From Pirellulaceae bacterium (GTDB lineage: Bacteria > Planctomycetota > Planctomycetia > Pirellulales > Pirellulaceae), in contig JAQWSU010000006.1 of NCBI GenBank assembly GCA_029243025.1, positions 186,001 through 250,000 on the forward strand: DNA of 64,000 bases, written 5' to 3'. The notes under the pieces were generated by a model, which did not search any database, had not been told where the DNA came from, and worked only from the letters and a program-made list of their open reading frames with translations. Positions 20,845-29,601 of this stretch are shown here, piece by piece. The position numbers and the translations under genes are program-made. Every line of letters starts with the position of its first letter. The first letter of the stretch is position 1.

Positions 20845-21441
20845 ATGTTTAACGTCTTTCTTTTTGCCGCAGTTATCGGTGGAACCATCTTTGTGTTTCA
20901 ATTCGTGCTGGCCCTTGTCGGCATGGGGACCGAAGACGTCGATTTTGGTGATGGGATTCCTGAAGATTTAGACCTGGCAGATGGCACAATCCCACTCGAC
21001 CATGGGTCAACGTCACTGTTCGGCGTTATTTCCCTTCGAACAGTCGTAGCAGCCGTAACATTTTTTGGACTGGCCGGTATGGCAGCTCTAGAAGGCGGAC
21101 TGCACGATGGCTTGGCTGCGTTGATCGCAATTGCCAGTGGTCTCGCTGCCATGTATGCCGTGCACTGGTTGATGAAGCAGCTCTACAACCTGCGACAGGA
21201 TGGATCAGTCCGCATTCAACGTTCACTCGGAAAAACCGCCACGGTCTATATTCCCATTCCAGCCGGACGCAGCGGTAGCGGGAAAATCCAAATCCGCATG
21301 CAAGGGCGAATTATGGAGTACGCAGCCATCACCGGCGGACCTGAAAAACTTAGTACGGGTGCTAAAGTTGTCGTGATCGACGTGGTGACTCCTACCACTC
21401 TAGAGGTGGAGCCAATTCGAGAAACGGTCGCTTCGGCATAA
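20845..21441 (+). CDS. NfeD-like membrane protein, flotillin partner
   Basis: A 198-residue protein with an N-terminal helix (residues 3-27), two more helices around 58-110, and a soluble beta-rich C-terminal domain (about 125-192, GKTATVYIPIP to VVVIDVVTPTTLEVEPI) that fits the OB-fold of the NfeD/YuaF family. These proteins sit in the membrane beside flotillin-type SPFH proteins. The flotillin gene begins 68 bases downstream on the same strand, which supports the call. Sequence motifs alone are weak. Confidence 0.75.
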   Translation: MFNVFLFAAVIGGTIFVFQFVLALVGMGTEDVDFGDGIPEDLDLADGTIPLDHGSTSLFGVISLRTVVAAVTFFGLAGMAALEGGLHDGLAALIAIASGLAAMYAVHWLMKQLYNLRQDGSVRIQRSLGKTATVYIPIPAGRSGSGKIQIRMQGRIMEYAAITGGPEKLSTGAKVVVIDVVTPTTLEVEPIRETVASA

Positions 21442-21509
21442 CAGTCAAAACGGTCACGATCGTCACTTGAACCGATTCCGTACATCCGTGAAGGAATGAA
21501 GCTACCATC

Positions 21510-23159
21510 ATGCCTGACAACTCAAATGCCTGGGTGTTTTTAGCGATCATCACGATAGCGATCGTGATGCTGCTACTCTCGATGTTGATTTTGGTTGCTA
21601 GACAGTACAAACGCTGCCCTAGCAACCGCGTGTTAGTGATCTACGGCAAGGCAGGACGCAAGGGAGATGCAGCGAAGACGATTCATGGTGGAGCGGCTTT
21701 CGTTTGGCCACTCATTCAGGATTTCGCCTTTCTGACTCTCGACCCGATTCAAATCGAAATTCCACTCCGAGGAGCTTTGTCTTCCGAAAACATCCGCGTG
21801 AATGTGCCGAGTGTTTTCACGGTCGCAATCGGCACTGAACCGGAGGTCATGCAACAGGGTGCGATTCGCTTACTGGGACTTTCGACCGGTGAGATTCGCC
21901 AACAGGCTGAGGAGATCATCTTCGGTCAATTGCGTCAGGTGATTGCTTCGATGGGGATCGAAGAGATCAATCGTGATCGCGACACGTTTCTGGACCATGT
22001 GCAACAATCACTGGAACCTGAACTGAACAAGATCGGCCTCCAACTGATCAACGTCAACATCACAGACATCACGGACGAGGCAGGCTACATCGACGCGATA
22101 GGTCAAAAAGCCGCCTCCCAGGCAATTCAACAAGCTCGAGCCGATGTGGCCGAGGAAGAGCGCAAGGGTGAAACTCGAGTCGCTGAAGCCGAGCGAGATA
22201 AAGCTGTCCAGGTGGCCAGCGCTCGGCGCGATCAGTCGATTGGAACCCGCGAAGCCGAACGCGACAAATCAATCCGTGTCGCAGAGTTGCAAAAAGAACA
22301 GAATGTGGGAGAGGAAACAGCCGCCTTTCAAAAACAAGCACAGGTCAAGTCTGCCGAACGTGACATGCGTGTCAAAGTTGCCACCGCGGATGCGGCGGCA
22401 ATCGATGGCGAAAACGATGCTCAAGCGACGGTCGCAGCATCGGAGGCTGAACTTGCGGTGAAACGAGCCGAGGCTTACGAAGTCGGTGAAAGTCGTAAAC
22501 GAGAAGCCGAAGCCAAGGTACTCGAAGTTCAAAACCGAGCCATGGCTGACGCCGCCATTGCGGACGCTGCTCGTGTTGAAGCCGAACAACGAGCCGCATT
22601 GGAGGCTCCCGCTCGAGCTCAAAAAGCTCAGACGATCGTCGAAGCCGAAGCCGAAGCCGAAAAACGACGGATCGAAGCGCTTGCCGATGCCGATGCAATC
22701 TTCGCAAAACTCGACGCAGAGGCTCGTGGTCAGTTCGAAATCCTGGCCAAAAAAGGACAAGGTCTTCAACAGATTGTGGACGCCTGCGGCGGAGCCAAGG
22801 AAGCCTTTCAAATGCTGCTGTTAGAGCACCTTGATAACTTGGCCGAAGCATCCTCCAAAGCAATCTCGAACATCAAGTTTGATAAGGTGGTCGTTTGGGA
22901 AAATGGTGGCAACAATGAACGAAGTAACACCGCCAACTTCCTCAGCGGAATGGCCAATACCCTCCCGCCGATGATGCAAGTGATGAAAGATATCGGAGGC
23001 GTCGAATTACCCGAAGCGTTCGTTAAGTTGACAGGCGATGAGGAACAGGCCGATGGGGAACAGGCCGATGATTGCTCACCAAGCAAAGTTGATTCGCCCG
23101 TAGAACCCCATCTTGCCGAGGTAGACGATCTTGCCGATGAGGACGATGATCAAGGATAG
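21510..23159 (+). CDS. floT: Flotillin-like SPFH/band 7 protein
   Basis: A 549-residue flotillin. One N-terminal membrane helix (about 9-32) is followed by RQYKRCPSNRVLVIYGK and an SPFH domain to about residue 200, then a long Ala/Glu-rich heptad region (about 205-410, many EAE and AER runs) that forms the flotillin coiled coil, and a C-terminal segment with GLQQIVDACGG. The last 45 residues are very acidic. Flotillins scaffold membrane microdomains. An AAGGA site precedes the ATG. It sits between an NfeD-like and a BON-domain gene, a typical NfeD/flotillin pairing with an added periplasmic protein. Confidence 0.93.
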   Translation: MPDNSNAWVFLAIITIAIVMLLLSMLILVARQYKRCPSNRVLVIYGKAGRKGDAAKTIHGGAAFVWPLIQDFAFLTLDPIQIEIPLRGALSSENIRVNVPSVFTVAIGTEPEVMQQGAIRLLGLSTGEIRQQAEEIIFGQLRQVIASMGIEEINRDRDTFLDHVQQSLEPELNKIGLQLINVNITDITDEAGYIDAIGQKAASQAIQQARADVAEEERKGETRVAEAERDKAVQVASARRDQSIGTREAERDKSIRVAELQKEQNVGEETAAFQKQAQVKSAERDMRVKVATADAAAIDGENDAQATVAASEAELAVKRAEAYEVGESRKREAEAKVLEVQNRAMADAAIADAARVEAEQRAALEAPARAQKAQTIVEAEAEAEKRRIEALADADAIFAKLDAEARGQFEILAKKGQGLQQIVDACGGAKEAFQMLLLEHLDNLAEASSKAISNIKFDKVVVWENGGNNERSNTANFLSGMANTLPPMMQVMKDIGGVELPEAFVKLTGDEEQADGEQADDCSPSKVDSPVEPHLAEVDDLADEDDDQG

Positions 23160-23198
23160 ATAACGAACGCGACCGCTGACAAAAAGCGAGAATGAATC

Positions 23199-23870
23199 AT
23201 GCCGTTCAAAACAACATGGCTCGTACTAACATTGACCTGGGTGAGTCTGATCATCGTCGCCAAGCCGGCGAATGGTCAAATGTTCGGCAATCGATCCCTA
23301 GGCTCGCCCTTGAATCGGCAATCCAACCCCGGCATCGGCGCTGGGACGGGAACCCTTCGCAACCAACGATTCATTCGCGGCAATCGGCGGAAGCAAGATT
23401 TCGTCGGTATCGACCGAATCGACACCGTCGACTTTACAGGTCTGCAGCAATCTGGCCAGGGACAAGCCGTTCGATCTGCGGTGACAACCGCTCCTATTCA
23501 ACCAAGCTTAGCCGCATCAATCAATCAACCTCTGCCACTACCAAGTCGAACCCAAATGTATTCGCCAAAGATTGAGGTCGACTTCAACTATGCCCCATCA
23601 AAAAACTCAATCCAAGCTCGTGAGCTTACGGAGCATCTGATTTCGATTGCGCCGACGATCGAGGCGTCGGTGGCAGGCCGGAAAGCCATCTTGCGCGGTA
23701 CGGTTGCTTCCGAGGCAGACGCGAAACTGGCGACGATCCTGGCGAGTTTTCAACCGGGTATCTCCGTGGTTGAAAATGACCTGACAATCGTTGATGGTAG
23801 GGAAGTACCCCCGCCTCCACGACCGATTCCGGCAACTCCATCGCCTCCGGTGAATCTGGACGCACCATAG
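23199..23870 (+). CDS. Exported BON-domain protein
   Basis: A 223-residue protein with a signal peptide (residues 1-26, ending AKPANGQ), a low-complexity Asn/Arg/Gln-rich middle, and a BON domain at about 125-200: ARELTEHLISIAP followed by ASVAGRKAILRGTVASEADAKLA and ISVVENDLTIVD. The tail is proline-rich. BON domains bind membranes or peptidoglycan-associated partners. It begins 39 bases after flotillin. Its last 245 bases are overlapped on the other strand by the end of a lipoprotein gene; the BON domain is clearly coding on this strand. Confidence 0.8.
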   Translation: MPFKTTWLVLTLTWVSLIIVAKPANGQMFGNRSLGSPLNRQSNPGIGAGTGTLRNQRFIRGNRRKQDFVGIDRIDTVDFTGLQQSGQGQAVRSAVTTAPIQPSLAASINQPLPLPSRTQMYSPKIEVDFNYAPSKNSIQARELTEHLISIAPTIEASVAGRKAILRGTVASEADAKLATILASFQPGISVVENDLTIVDGREVPPPPRPIPATPSPPVNLDAP

Positions 23871-24621
23871 TGGCTTCAGTCTCGAAAGTCGCTGGCTTCG
23901 ACCGATTTGCATCGAGCGGAGACTGCCGTTGTAATTCAGATGGGGAGGACCCATGAAACTTTTCGGCAAAACGTGGAGGAACTTGTATCGTAATCGCCTG
24001 CGGCGTCTCCATTTCGTAAGCAGCTTGTTGAACTGTTGCCTCTTGTGCCGACTGCGATCCGTCCGCGTCCGAAATCTCAGGCTCGCCGACCTCCGATGAT
24101 AAACCGGGCAGCACCACCTTGGAAGGATCCGAAACAACCACTCCGCCCAACCGATGCTCAAAGCGGGTGATCAAACTGATATGGCGTGTTGTGCCGCCAA
24201 GCTCATCCCAAGGCAACCAAATGCTGTACGAGTGACCTACCTTGGTCTGGCTGTGATGACTCTTAAACTGATCAGCAGTAAAAATGAACTTCTTTTCTGG
24301 TGATGGCATACCGCGTGTCTTTTGTTCGGCATTGAACGCATACACGGTCAACGATCCATCGACTTCAATCGGCTTCTCATCGTCTTCCGGACCATAAAAG
24401 TAGACGCGAGCGCCAAAACCACGCACACCTGGCTTGCCGTCCTGATAGAGCACCGTATCCGTCCACATCGCCACAATACGACTGGGAACTTTCGGTGACT
24501 CTTCGACTTCGCCAAAAATGCTGCCCTTCAGATTAAATGGAGCACAGCCAGTCACCATCCATGACACACAGAGAAGGCTCGTTGCAAACCAGTATTTTCT
24601 GATCGTCGGCATTGATTTCAT
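23626..24621 (-). CDS. Lipoprotein at the end of the type II secretion cluster
   Basis: A 331-residue protein with lipobox VTGC (about residues 23-26). The central part (about 45-160) reads as a beta-rich domain (VAMWTDTVLYQDG, GFGARVYFYG, SLTVYAFNAEQK); no family is recognised beyond a general planctomycete look. Its ATG overlaps the gspD stop as TAATG, so it is coupled to the secretin and may assist its placement, as pilotin lipoproteins do; that is inference. The final 80 residues or so are Pro/Ser/Arg-rich and are antisense to the BON domain, suggesting the original stop was lost. Confidence 0.72.
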   Translation of the reverse strand: MKSMPTIRKYWFATSLLCVSWMVTGCAPFNLKGSIFGEVEESPKVPSRIVAMWTDTVLYQDGKPGVRGFGARVYFYGPEDDEKPIEVDGSLTVYAFNAEQKTRGMPSPEKKFIFTADQFKSHHSQTKVGHSYSIWLPWDELGGTTRHISLITRFEHRLGGVVVSDPSKVVLPGLSSEVGEPEISDADGSQSAQEATVQQAAYEMETPQAITIQVPPRFAEKFHGSSPSELQRQSPLDANRSKPATFETEATMVRPDSPEAMELPESVVEAGVLPYHQRLSGHFQPRRYPVENSPGSSPVSRLPRKQPYRARWLSGLPPTPRSSAQSKSDAP

Positions 24622-27600
24622 TACTTCTTGTCCGGGCGCAGACGGGCTGGAAACTTTTTAATTGCGTTCAAGAAACGGGCTGATTTTTTCTCGCGCTGCT
24701 GTTCGCCAGCGTCATTTTTCGCCGGTTGCGCCCGAGAAATATCAGTGACCAAAACGGGCTGGACAGACGAGTCCTTGACATTCCCGTTTGTCATTCCGTC
24801 CACGTGTGGTTCAGTGAGTAACGTAGGTTCCGGACTTTCAATCGCCTCTCCACGAGGATTAAGGTCGGGATAAATGACTTCGGTATCCCCATCAAGAATC
24901 AAATTGCTATCCAAGGGTGCACCAATGTCTCCTTGAATCTCATAAACATCAGCCGCACACCATGACATCCGTGACATCTCGATCTGCTTCAGTCGCTCGG
25001 CGTCCTGTTCATTTCGAATCACATGAGGAGTGAGGATGATCAAGAGTTCCGCTCGACGTTTATCGAGACCATCATAACGAAACACATCACCCAGCAAAGG
25101 CACTCGTGACAGATAAGGCACTCGTCGAGAAACCATCTCTTTACGCGTGGTAATCAGGCCACCCAAAATGATCGTTTCTCCGCTGCTCGCACTCACGGTT
25201 GCTTGTGCCGTTTGGACATCAATGCTCGGAGATCGAATGATCGTGCCATCCAACGAAACACTCACCGGAATACCATCCGCCACAGGTCCAACCTGCGATT
25301 TCTCTGCATCGACTTCCATCACCACCATTCCGTCAGGACTAATGCGTGGAGTCACGCCAAGAATCAGACCCACGTTCTCCAATTGGATCGTATTCGTCTG
25401 CAAACCGCCTTCAGTCAAATTCGAGGCAACAATACGCGGGACTCGTTGGCCTACCTGAATGAAAGCGGATTGATTGTCCAAGGTGCGAATTTGTGGACGG
25501 CCCAACATATCGAGTCGCCGTGTTTCCTGCAGTGCACGAATCAAAATACTTACGCTGTCACTGCTCGCGGAGAGTACAAGCCCTCCAAAACCCCTTTCTT
25601 TATTGGTCCGATCAACACCAAAATGAGTCAGCCCTTGCGTGCCGAGTTGGCCCTTCGTATCTAATGACTGCTTGCTACCGCTATTACCGAGTGGAAGGTT
25701 ATTGAAATCGTAACCTGGCTCATTATCCGCCGCCTGAATAATTTCCTCCGTCACCGTTGTAATCCCCTGCACCGTCGATGTTTGCGTCGTCACGATGGTG
25801 GTCAACAGCTCGCTTAACAGGCTACGGTCAAACAATACAGAATCCTGAATCCCCAACTCGACACCTAATTCATCGGTATCGTTTAAGACAACTTCGGCAA
25901 TGACAACTTGAATGAGAACCTGGGGAGGCTGCTCATCGAGTGAGAGGACCAGCTCCCGTATTTGATCAAAATAACGTGGCGTCGCACTGATAATCAACGC
26001 ATTCCGTACAGGCTCAGGCACGACCACGACTTCTCGCTCAACTTGCTCGAAAAAATCGCCGGCTTGAGCAGCCTGTTGCACCAAGCGTTCACTGCGGAGA
26101 AATTCATTAATCGCGGCAGCCACATCCAATGCGGGCGCATTTCGCAACCGATAGACCTCATTCTTACGCTCGGCAAAATCTCGCTCGTCCAGACGCAACA
26201 ATAACGCCTCGATAATCTGCAAGTCTCCCTCGGAGCCCGCAGCAATAATACTGTTCGTACGTGAATCCACTGCGAATCGTAATGGTGCGAGCGATGTGTC
26301 TCCGGCAGCACTTGCCAGTTGTGGGGCCATCGCATCGCCCGTCTGCGATGGCAGCAAAGAACGCAGCATCTGCACCAGGCTGGCTGCATCACCATTATTT
26401 ACTCGAAAAACTTTAATTTGCGATACGGCACCGGCAGTGTCCATTTCACGAATCAATGCTTCGAGCAAAGGAAGCGTTTCGCTCGGCCCCGAAATAATGA
26501 GCGTATTATTGCGAACATTCGCTGTGATCCGGACCGCTGTTAGCATCCCCGATCGCACCATCTGCCGACCCCGCTGGTCCACCGTCAACAACTCGAGAAT
26601 CGCTGACGGACCTCCATCTGAGTTATCCGCTTGGATCGCGGTGCGTAATGTTTCCGCCAAATCGCCGGCAAGCGCGTTTTTGATCTGAATCACTTTTGCC
26701 TGATTTACCGCTTCGCTACGATCCGTGTCCAATGATTCCACTAATCGTTTCACCTCGAGCATGTCGCGAGGAGCAGCATAGGCGATCACCGAATTGGATC
26801 GCAGATCGGCCAACGCAAACACTTTCGCACCGAGACCGTCTCGATTCGCAAAAAATTCATTGACTCCCGCCACCACCGTAACCGCTGGGGCATGTTGTAA
26901 ACGAAACACCTCAAATTGTGTTTCTGGAGCCACAGCTTGATCGAGCTTACCAATCAATTCAACCATCGATTTGATGGCGTCGCCCCAACCGATCAATAAC
27001 AGAGCATTAGGTTTAACCAAGGGTGTAACACTGACCTCCCCTTGGCGTCGACCTGTTAAATCTTCGTTCACCATTTCGATTACCCGCGCAATCGCTTCGC
27101 TTTGTGCATGCCGCAACATATACACTTCCACGTCAGGTTGTGTTTCTTTACTCAGCCTCTCCAATTCTCGAATGACTTGAGTCAAACGTCGCACATCCCG
27201 ATCACGGCCACGCAAGATGATCACATCCAGGTCGGGCAAAGTCTGGACTTCTACATCCACGTCCAGGCCCGTGGGGAGCGGTTGCGACTCTTCCGGTTGG
27301 TCATCCGCTGGTTCCTTCTCGTCTTCTACCTGCATTATGAAGTTGACGAGCGCGAGACTTCCTTCGTGCTGCGTTCCTCTCAGGGAGGACGTCGGAGACC
27401 TAGCTGCGCCTTTGTAGGCGTCAATCGCGCGCCTGACCTTTCTCGAATCTGATCGCTCAATCGACATAATTGCCGTACGCCGCACACCGTTCACCTCTGC
27501 CGCTTCCAGCGCCGCCAAGAGTATTTCGCATTGAGCAATAATCTTTGGGTCAGCTGTCAACAATACTCCCCCGCGACGCGAATTGAATTCAAAATCCGCC

Positions 27601-28409
27601 ACCTGCTTCCCAGCAGACATCAGCGTAAATAGCTGGCTAGAAGAGTTCTTATCCCGTTTCAGCCGCGGCCCAAGAATTGCCATGAATTGGGATTGGAGTT
27701 TCGTAACATCACCACGCAGAGCAATGAACCTCGTTTCCGCTGGCTTCGACGACTGATCCCCATTTTGAATCGGTGATGCGGGTGCTGGCCGCTCGCTTGC
27801 AATGCTTTGGGATGCTTGAAAACGCAACGCGGGTAACGGTTGGACGACCGACTCGTCTTCTGCCGCCTGCAAAACCTGAGGATCCACAGAATTATTGATC
27901 ACGGAAAACTGATTCTGTATCAGTCGGTGTACCGACGGTGAGGCGATGACAAAAATTCTGTTCCGCTCCGGATCACCAGATATTCGAAACTCCGGTTGGC
28001 TGCCAAAACGTTGACGAAATTGATCAATTTGTTGCGACTGTTGAGCGCCGTCGCAACGATAGGTCATTAGAGTACCGCCCGACGAAGCTTTGTCCTCGAC
28101 TCGTTGGTCTACCGCAGCCAGAAACTCAGCAGCGTAATTCAATAACTCCGGTGAAGCACCAGTTACCAGCAACTCATTCGCCTCAGAACGTAACGTTACC
28201 CGCACCTCTTCAGGCAGGATCTGTTGCAACATCGGTGCGACGGCACTCGCCCGTTTGTGTTGCAATTGAAATCGTTTTGGCACCGGTTTCTGTTGTGCCG
28301 ACACAACGGATAACACCGTTAGACCAAAGAAGAGCATTCCCACGCAGAGCCTTGTATTGGCTAACAACGTGCCTCGGATTTTTGCGTATTGTTTCATCCG
28401 ACGGATCAT
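24621..28409 (-). CDS. gspD: Type II secretion secretin, extended form
   Basis: About 1262 residues, roughly twice the usual GspD. After a signal peptide (LCVGMLFFGLTVLSVVSAQ) come seven or eight N-domain-like blocks, each a beta-alpha-beta ring-building fold with signatures such as RNNTLIISGPSE, RTNSIIAAG and RNALIISATPRY. The C-terminal secretin domain is complete (LGRPQIRTLDNQSAFIQVGQ, then VPYLSRVPLLGDVFRYDG and ELLIILTPHV). A tail of about 100 residues follows. It forms the outer-membrane channel of the T2SS. The ATG at 28409 is chosen; 28397 is equally possible, and the TTG at 28493 is unlikely. The stop overlaps the start of a lipoprotein gene. Confidence 0.92.
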   Translation of the reverse strand: MIRRMKQYAKIRGTLLANTRLCVGMLFFGLTVLSVVSAQQKPVPKRFQLQHKRASAVAPMLQQILPEEVRVTLRSEANELLVTGASPELLNYAAEFLAAVDQRVEDKASSGGTLMTYRCDGAQQSQQIDQFRQRFGSQPEFRISGDPERNRIFVIASPSVHRLIQNQFSVINNSVDPQVLQAAEDESVVQPLPALRFQASQSIASERPAPASPIQNGDQSSKPAETRFIALRGDVTKLQSQFMAILGPRLKRDKNSSSQLFTLMSAGKQVADFEFNSRRGGVLLTADPKIIAQCEILLAALEAAEVNGVRRTAIMSIERSDSRKVRRAIDAYKGAARSPTSSLRGTQHEGSLALVNFIMQVEDEKEPADDQPEESQPLPTGLDVDVEVQTLPDLDVIILRGRDRDVRRLTQVIRELERLSKETQPDVEVYMLRHAQSEAIARVIEMVNEDLTGRRQGEVSVTPLVKPNALLLIGWGDAIKSMVELIGKLDQAVAPETQFEVFRLQHAPAVTVVAGVNEFFANRDGLGAKVFALADLRSNSVIAYAAPRDMLEVKRLVESLDTDRSEAVNQAKVIQIKNALAGDLAETLRTAIQADNSDGGPSAILELLTVDQRGRQMVRSGMLTAVRITANVRNNTLIISGPSETLPLLEALIREMDTAGAVSQIKVFRVNNGDAASLVQMLRSLLPSQTGDAMAPQLASAAGDTSLAPLRFAVDSRTNSIIAAGSEGDLQIIEALLLRLDERDFAERKNEVYRLRNAPALDVAAAINEFLRSERLVQQAAQAGDFFEQVEREVVVVPEPVRNALIISATPRYFDQIRELVLSLDEQPPQVLIQVVIAEVVLNDTDELGVELGIQDSVLFDRSLLSELLTTIVTTQTSTVQGITTVTEEIIQAADNEPGYDFNNLPLGNSGSKQSLDTKGQLGTQGLTHFGVDRTNKERGFGGLVLSASSDSVSILIRALQETRRLDMLGRPQIRTLDNQSAFIQVGQRVPRIVASNLTEGGLQTNTIQLENVGLILGVTPRISPDGMVVMEVDAEKSQVGPVADGIPVSVSLDGTIIRSPSIDVQTAQATVSASSGETIILGGLITTRKEMVSRRVPYLSRVPLLGDVFRYDGLDKRRAELLIILTPHVIRNEQDAERLKQIEMSRMSWCAADVYEIQGDIGAPLDSNLILDGDTEVIYPDLNPRGEAIESPEPTLLTEPHVDGMTNGNVKDSSVQPVLVTDISRAQPAKNDAGEQQREKKSARFLNAIKKFPARLRPDKK

Positions 28410-28653
28410 CGCGTGATTATAAGTCTTAAAAAGATAGAAAAGCCTTCCAGAGATTTCCGCGCGGATGCTAAGGAAAAGATCCGGCTCCGTCAATGCGTTT
28501 TGTCCATCGCGAAAGAATCGCCCTTTATTCTGCTAGCGGAAGCGCGCCACAACGGTCCCGTGACATCTGATTCCGCAGCTTAACGGGCAAACGGCTTACG
28601 ACTTATCAAGCTTCAGATACCGCAGTCCGTGCTTGCTTTTCGTGAGATAGCAA

Positions 28654-28669
28654 ACCAACGTCAGTTGGT
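28654..28669 (-). terminator. Small hairpin at the end of the GspM/C-like gene
   Basis: ACCAAC/GTTGGT with a four-base loop that contains the stop codon of the GspM/C-like gene, followed on the minus strand by TTTG. It lies before a 250-base gap to gspD and could attenuate transcription. The stem is short and the T-run poor. Confidence 0.3.
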
Positions 28670-29512
28670 AATTTTGACGGCGTCCGCCAAACTCTGCCCA
28701 ATTTTGATGCGGGTTCGTTGCCCATCACTGATCACTTCGATGAACTGAAGTTCGACTCGATCCACGGTCAAACCGAAGCTTTCATGCTGCATGGACTCGC
28801 CCACAGCAAGAAACTGGATTTTCCCTGTGGGATCGGTTACCCAAGCCTGGCGCCTACCCGCCGAGTCAGAAGTGATTGCGGAAACGACAATTTTGTTTGC
28901 GACGGGATCCCCCGTGGCAAACAGATTCCTGCGGGCAATCAGCCCATATTGACCTGGGTCAAGCTGCGGCGCCGAATCGAGTTTGAATTCAGCCGCCGTG
29001 GCGGAGGGAATTGCCAAGGATTCAATCGTCATCGTAAGGCGAATTCGGCCATCACTTGCAGGATTGAGCGTCATGTTTTGTATTCGATGCAAGTATTCGG
29101 TTTGGTAAAAGGATTGCAACAACTTCGCAATTTGTTCGAGCGTTCCGTCACCACGAACCAGAAAAGCAATTCTCACGATCGCTGCTCGATTGGCGGTTGG
29201 CGTCGTTGAGTTTACGCTTGCACCCTCAATACCCACATTTTTAACGAGCTTCAACAACCAGCCGCGATACTGAGTCACAGCAATTTCAAGGTCACTTGGT
29301 AAGCTCTGCTGCTCAAGTGTCGGCAATTCTCGCAACTTGTTTTGTTCTCGACGAACATCGAGCTTTGCAGCCTGCAGTTGTTCCTTCATGGCCGCCGCGT
29401 CGTCGGTCACCTCCCGCAGTGGATCGGAATAGAATCGACGATAGGCAAGGTCCGCAACGTAAGCGGCCAGCATCAATGAGACGAGTATCAGCAGGAGTTT
29501 CTGTCGCGGCAT
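28661..29512 (-). CDS. GspM/PilO-like protein with a GspC/PilP-like C-terminal part
   Basis: A 283-residue inner-membrane protein: one N-terminal helix (about 5-22), a coiled coil (about 36-65), a PilO/GspM-like alpha-beta segment (about 95-175, ending in TMTIESLAI), and then YGLIARRNLFATGDP, which looks like the start of the GspC/PilP periplasmic region, with a beta-rich end (WVTDPTGKIQFLAVGES to IKIGQSLADA). It would link the inner-membrane platform to the secretin. No separate gspC is present in the cluster, so this protein probably covers that role. It lies between gspL and gspD. Confidence 0.72.
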   Translation of the reverse strand: MPRQKLLLILVSLMLAAYVADLAYRRFYSDPLREVTDDAAAMKEQLQAAKLDVRREQNKLRELPTLEQQSLPSDLEIAVTQYRGWLLKLVKNVGIEGASVNSTTPTANRAAIVRIAFLVRGDGTLEQIAKLLQSFYQTEYLHRIQNMTLNPASDGRIRLTMTIESLAIPSATAAEFKLDSAPQLDPGQYGLIARRNLFATGDPVANKIVVSAITSDSAGRRQAWVTDPTGKIQFLAVGESMQHESFGLTVDRVELQFIEVISDGQRTRIKIGQSLADAVKITN

Positions 29513-29601
29513 GGTTAATTGTTGCTGTGAGTCAATGCAGATAATTGTGGATGTTTGCGATAATCCTTCGAGTGAGATCTTTGCTCACTAAACGTTTGCA
29601 A

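Noticed and set aside
22269-22863. Long minus-strand frames opposite the flotillin coiled coil
   Set aside because: These are shadow frames of the Ala/Glu-rich heptads; the plus-strand protein is a clear flotillin.
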